From positions 434,001 through 498,000 of the forward strand of contig NZ_JBLAVB010000001.1 in assembly GCF_047263945.1 (NCBI RefSeq): a stretch of DNA of 64,000 nt, read 5' to 3'. The DNA is from Rhodospirillum sp047263945. GTDB lineage: Bacteria > Pseudomonadota > Alphaproteobacteria > Rhodospirillales > Rhodospirillaceae. A model generated the notes under the pieces. That model was not told where the DNA came from, did not search any database, and saw nothing but the letters and a program-made list of their open reading frames with translations. Both the position numbers and the translations under genes were made by a program. Shown here in pieces: positions 60,867-64,000 of this stretch (positions within the stretch are counted from its first letter, which is position 1; the number at the start of each line of letters is the position of its first letter).

Positions 60867-60911
60867 GTGGGCTTCCGCCCACACCCGACCGGGGACACAG
60901 AGTGTCCCCGG
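60867..60911. repeat. paired-hairpin repeat behind DUF2207, third stem type
   Basis: GTGGGCTTCCGCCCAC, a CCCGA linker, then CCGGGGACACAGAGTGTCCCCGG plus ACCCC. The layout matches the other paired hairpins, with unrelated stem sequence. Confidence 0.6.
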
Positions 60912-60972
60912 ACCCCTTTTAGCAGAGTGCGGAAGGACTCTTTTGTCGTCATCCCCGCGCACGCGCTAAGGG

Positions 60973-61030
60973 CGGACGTAACGTTTTGTTTTTACTCGTC
61001 ATTCCCGCGTACGCGGGAATCCAGGGTGGG
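60973..61030. repeat. 58-bp inverted partner of 49333-49390
   Basis: CGGACGTAACGTTTTGTTTT, then TACTCGTCATTCCCGCG and CGGGAATCCAGGGTGGG. This is the reverse complement of 49333-49390 with one mismatch in 58. It contains the palindrome ATTCCCGCGTACGCGGGAAT. The rest of the 60833-61191 gap holds two more elements of this type (about 60950 and 61093-61125) and no gene. Confidence 0.9.
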
Positions 61031-61191
61031 AAGAACCAGCGGCGGCGATTGACGTATCCTGACGCGCTAAGCGCCAATACCAGAGAAATCAACCCTGGAT
61101 GCCCGTTTTCACGGGCATGACGAAATAAAAATGGTCAGCCCTAAATAAAAGATATGTGCATCCCTTGGCACGAGAACGGGGATCCAGTGTG

Positions 61192-63732
61192 TCAGTCGGT
61201 GCCGTTTTGAAGGCGTTGAAGCACTTCGTTGATCGGTCCCCAAAAAGCCTCGTCGATTGGCAGAGACAGCTTTTCCGCCAGTTCGAAATAGAGTTGGGCA
61301 AGAGTTTCCATGAGAGAGGCATGGGCCTGTGGAAGATGATGGAAAAAGGGGGCGAGCAGACGCGCGCCCTCTTCGAACTGGCCTGCCGCATCCCGGTCTT
61401 TCCCCATCCCCATGTAGACCATGCCGAAAACGCCCAAGGACATGGCCAAGTCCGGCGTGAAGGCATCGGGGCGCGCAGCGGCCAGGGTCCGTCTGATCTC
61501 CACGGCCTCCCTGGCGATCCCCAATGCCTCTTCCCGACGACCAAGAGCCGAAAGAAAATTCGCCAGATTGCTCAGAGACCCGGCCAAGTTCGGCGTGAAG
61601 GCATCGGGGAGCGCAGCGGCCAGGGTCCGCCAGATCTCCACAGCCTCCCTAGCGATCTCCAATGCCTCTTCCCGACGACCAAGAGCCGAAAGAAAATTCG
61701 CCAGATTGTTCAGGGACTTGGCCAAGTCCGGCGTGAAGGCATCGGGACGCGTAGCGGCTAGGGTCCGCCTAATCTCCACAGCCTCCCTCGCGACCTGCAA
61801 TGCCTCTTCCCGACGACCAAGATCCGACAGCCTATTCGCCAGATTGTTCAGAGACATGGCCAAGTTCGGCATGAAGGCATCCGGGCGCGCAGCGGCCAGG
61901 GTCCGATAGAGAGCCACGGCCTCCCTCGCGACCTGCAATGCCTCTTCCCGACGACCAAGATCCGACAGCCTATTCGCCAGATTGTTCAGGGATCCCGCTA
62001 AGTACGGCGTGAAGGCATCGGGGCGCGCAGCGGCCAGGGTCCGATAGAGATCCACGGCCTTCCTGGCTGCCTCCACTGCCTCTTCCTGACGACCAAGATC
62101 CGACAGACTATTTGCCAGAGTGTTCAGGGATCCCGCTAAGTACGGCGTGAAGGCATCGGGGCGCGCAGCGGCCAGGGTCCGATAGAGATCCACGGCCTCC
62201 CTTGCGACCACCACTGCCTCTTCCCGACGACCAAGAGCCGAGAGAAAATTCGCCAGATTGTTGAGCAAGCCGGCCCTATCATCGTCTAGAATATCGGGCT
62301 GCCCCAGCAAGGCGGAACAGACAGCCACCTGAAAGGGAGCCAGCCAAATGGCTTCCGAGGAAACAATCGAAGCAAAGCGCTCTGCCCGTTCTGGGTTTCG
62401 CTCCACCATATGGCCGAAGGCCTCGGACAGGCTATCGAGGGCGCCCCTGTCGCCCAGGCTCGACAGGTCATAAAGGAGGCGGTTCAGGCGGCCCGTTAGC
62501 CCGTCTTCGGCCCTGTCCAGGACCGTAAAGAGCCAATCGGGCAGGTCCTCCCGAGTCACGGGGTGTTCTCCTTCGGGAAGGAGAGCTCGGCGCAGGAAGG
62601 CCACCGCTGGCAGGTCGGGGCGGAGGGCGGGAAGGGACTGGCTCTCCTTGTTCCACCAAGGGGTGTCGGACAGACGGTCGAAGACATCTCGTCCCGCCAG
62701 ACTGTCGGCGGGATAGGCGTGCTGCCCCTCCAAGGCGCGGATTGTTTTCCCCCTCAGACCATCGCCCATCACCGCAAGGCCGATCAGGGTGGCCAATCCG
62801 TCTTTGCCGAAACCGGCTTTTTCAGATATGCGCCGGACCCGCCGCATTTCCCGGTCCGCCAGAGCCAACAGGAGGTCTCCTCGAGTCAGGGTATAGGCAT
62901 GCGTTGGATCAATCACCGCATGTACTGCCGCAGCCATGGCGTAGAGGGGCAGGCCATGAACCTGGGGATCCTGTGCCAGCCAAGCCTCCATCCTGTCGCG
63001 GTTCAGGGCCGGTTCGACCGCTTGGCCCAGCCTATCGGCGAAGCGAGTCGCAGCTTCGGCGATCAAGTTCCAGACCTCGTCGACGGGCAGGGCGGACGGT
63101 TGGGCAATGGCTTGGCGACCGAAACGGGGTCCCAGCAGGTCCGACCACGCGTCCCAATCCCTATGGCGCCTCCGGGATACCAGCAGCAGACGGACGGGGT
63201 GGGACGTTGCTTCTGTCGCTGAGACCCAATCGAGAAGACGCTGGGAAAGGGCAGGGGCCTCTTCCGGATAATCCAGGATCAGAAAGAGAGGGCCATCCTT
63301 GGTCGTATAGACATGGGTCTCCTTAATGAAACCAGCCCGCCAACCCTCCGCCTGGAGGGTATAGGCAACTTCGGAGGCCAAGCGCGTCTTTCCCACGCCG
63401 CCCTCGCCCGAGAGGAGACGGACGGAAGGAACCTCCGGCTGACCGCCCTTGGCCCAGGCCAGAATCGCCTGTTTCTCGTCGGTCCGCCCAAACAGGGTTT
63501 CGGTGAGGCCCACCTGCCAATGGAGGGCTTGAATCAGATCCGCCTCCCGCCCCATTGGCCCATCGAAGAACGCCCGGGTCAGGTCCTTTTTGGGGAGAAG
63601 CGGGGTATCCGAAGCGGGAAGGACTCCCTGTTCTCCGTAATAGGTATTGGAGATGCTAATTGTTTGATGGATATCGCCAATGAAGGTCTTGGCCCAGTTC
63701 TGTATTCCTGGGGGATCGGATGGATCTTTCAC
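61192..63732 (-). CDS. STAND-type NTPase with C-terminal TPR array
   Basis: This 846-residue protein has no signal peptide. Residues 1-35 contain a short Gly/Asn/Ser-rich segment (IGDIHQTISISNTYYG). Residues about 75-330 are a P-loop NTPase of NB-ARC/STAND type. Walker A is LLSGEGGVGKTRLA (107-120), Walker B LFLILDYPEE (149-158), and an arginine-rich sensor LLLVSRRRHRDWD comes later. A helical link precedes six 46-residue TPRs (residues 490-765) plus a diverged seventh. This NTPase-plus-repeat build is that of NLR-like sensors in bacterial immunity and signalling. No nuclease, protease, TIR or CHAT effector is visible. Start GTG 63732, seven bases behind GTGAGGA, which includes the stop codon of the upstream gene. 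Confidence 0.85.
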   Translation of the reverse strand: MKDPSDPPGIQNWAKTFIGDIHQTISISNTYYGEQGVLPASDTPLLPKKDLTRAFFDGPMGREADLIQALHWQVGLTETLFGRTDEKQAILAWAKGGQPEVPSVRLLSGEGGVGKTRLASEVAYTLQAEGWRAGFIKETHVYTTKDGPLFLILDYPEEAPALSQRLLDWVSATEATSHPVRLLLVSRRRHRDWDAWSDLLGPRFGRQAIAQPSALPVDEVWNLIAEAATRFADRLGQAVEPALNRDRMEAWLAQDPQVHGLPLYAMAAAVHAVIDPTHAYTLTRGDLLLALADREMRRVRRISEKAGFGKDGLATLIGLAVMGDGLRGKTIRALEGQHAYPADSLAGRDVFDRLSDTPWWNKESQSLPALRPDLPAVAFLRRALLPEGEHPVTREDLPDWLFTVLDRAEDGLTGRLNRLLYDLSSLGDRGALDSLSEAFGHMVERNPERAERFASIVSSEAIWLAPFQVAVCSALLGQPDILDDDRAGLLNNLANFLSALGRREEAVVVAREAVDLYRTLAAARPDAFTPYLAGSLNTLANSLSDLGRQEEAVEAARKAVDLYRTLAAARPDAFTPYLAGSLNNLANRLSDLGRREEALQVAREAVALYRTLAAARPDAFMPNLAMSLNNLANRLSDLGRREEALQVAREAVEIRRTLAATRPDAFTPDLAKSLNNLANFLSALGRREEALEIAREAVEIWRTLAAALPDAFTPNLAGSLSNLANFLSALGRREEALGIAREAVEIRRTLAAARPDAFTPDLAMSLGVFGMVYMGMGKDRDAAGQFEEGARLLAPFFHHLPQAHASLMETLAQLYFELAEKLSLPIDEAFWGPINEVLQRLQNGTD
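61438..62265 (-). repeat. six tandem 138-bp repeats inside the NTPase gene
   Basis: The CGCCAGATTG anchor recurs at 61561, 61699, 61837, 61975, 62113 (changed to GCCAGAGTG) and 62251, exactly 138 bases apart. Units share long identical stretches such as GCGCAGCGGCCAGGGTCCG. As in the 47-kb gene, the array looks recently homogenised and can change copy number in frame. Confidence 0.92.
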
Positions 63733-63741
63733 TGTCAGTCC

Positions 63742-63999
63742 TCACCCGATCGCCACTAAGGAGATGTAGATGCTATATCCCGTGACAGCGATACCAACCA
63801 CGCCAATGATCAAACTGACTATGGCTAAGATGTCGACTCCTCTATCCCGCCGGACCGGTTCGGGTGATGGCGTTGCGACGGTGACGTGATCCTGATTTAC
63901 GGTCTGAGTGATGGATCCGAAAAACGTATTCCCCACATTCAGGCCACGGGCGCCTTGGGAACCGTTGTTCACAAACATGACAATGGCGAGGACCACCAT
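63742..63999 (-). CDS. small membrane protein coupled to the STAND NTPase (5' end probably beyond the window)
   Basis: These 85 codons end with TGA at 63742-63744, inside the ribosome site of the NTPase gene, so the two are translated together. A C-terminal membrane helix is clear (ILAIVSLIIGVVGIAVTGYS). The visible N-terminus MVVLAIVMFV looks like the end of another helix cut by the window edge. Between them is RGLNVGNTFFGSITQTVNQD, a Gly/Asn/Thr-rich segment similar in style to those at 47.3 kb and at the NTPase N-terminus. No good ribosome site precedes the visible ATG, so the true start is probably upstream. Confidence 0.65.
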   Translation of the reverse strand: MVVLAIVMFVNNGSQGARGLNVGNTFFGSITQTVNQDHVTVATPSPEPVRRDRGVDILAIVSLIIGVVGIAVTGYSIYISLVAIG

Positions 64000-64000
64000 C

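Noticed and set aside
49335..61030. Composite transposon bounded by the 58-bp inverted repeats
   Set aside because: No transposase or target-site duplication is seen, and the enclosed genes are mostly core functions in conserved order.
61438..62265. Regular 138-bp repeats considered as a non-coding array
   Set aside because: In frame within the NTPase gene and encode TPR units.

Overview
The window comes from a GC-rich alphaproteobacterial chromosome, most likely Rhodospirillales/Rhodospirillaceae. The evidence is an NDUFAF6-like complex I factor, SdhE beside recG and mfd, MmcB, DUF4170, a DUF6867-type gene behind a liv operon, alphaproteobacterial-type UvrA and GyrA, and a CheZ (unusual in most other Alphaproteobacteria). 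I see no prophage, insertion sequence, CRISPR array, rRNA or integrase. Most of the window is ordinary core chromosome with accessory patches.

Layout. 0-5.4 kb: a frameshifted carbon-nitrogen hydrolase, a secreted alpha/beta hydrolase convergent with a membrane-anchored AraC regulator, a GNAT acetyltransferase, sodB and the NDUFAF6-like gene. 5.5-13 kb: trmFO, a membrane rhodanese, DUF4170, and a translationally coupled run of a membrane protein, DUF1007 and a His-rich NicO Ni/Co transporter, then a flavin reductase and a TIGR02466-type oxygenase. 13-19 kb: a patatin-like phospholipase, an SRPBCC protein and uvrA. 19.6-25.3 kb: a complete branched-chain amino acid ABC transporter (livHMGF, a small membrane protein and a binding protein). 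25.5-31 kb: ssb, gyrA, coaD, a periplasmic cyclophilin and mmcB. 31-37 kb: a low-GC methyltransferase, an OpgD-like glucan protein, tRNA-Lys, scoAB, guaD and a decayed DUF2066 gene. 38-41.5 kb: cheZ, two lipoproteins (one with a SPOR domain), a coiled-coil/LysM-like protein and a CBS protein. 41.5-47 kb: a LysR regulator divergent from the glutathione-dependent formaldehyde pathway (frmA, fghA), an AurF-like diiron oxygenase and a PfkB kinase. 47-49 kb: a small membrane protein coupled to an exported TPR protein built from near-identical 141-bp repeats. 49.5-57 kb: an SNase-like protein, DUF502, recG, sdhE and mfd. 57-61 kb: DUF2167, LemA and DUF2207. 61-64 kb: a STAND-type NTPase with 138-bp TPR repeats, coupled to a small membrane protein cut by the window edge.

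The best candidate for an undescribed system is the pair of TPR loci (47.0-49.1 kb and 61.2-64.0 kb). Each couples a small membrane protein, carrying a short Gly/Asn/Ser-rich beta-prone segment, to a protein with a recently homogenised TPR array. One partner is an NLR-like NTPase; the other appears to be exported. The intergenic DNA is also notable: a family of paired hairpins with conserved architecture but changing stem sequence sits 3' of many genes, an Alphaproteobacteria-type dispersed palindrome supplies the apparent mmcB start codon, three tandem small hairpins precede ssb, and 58-bp inverted repeats bracket 11.6 kb that includes recG-sdhE-mfd.
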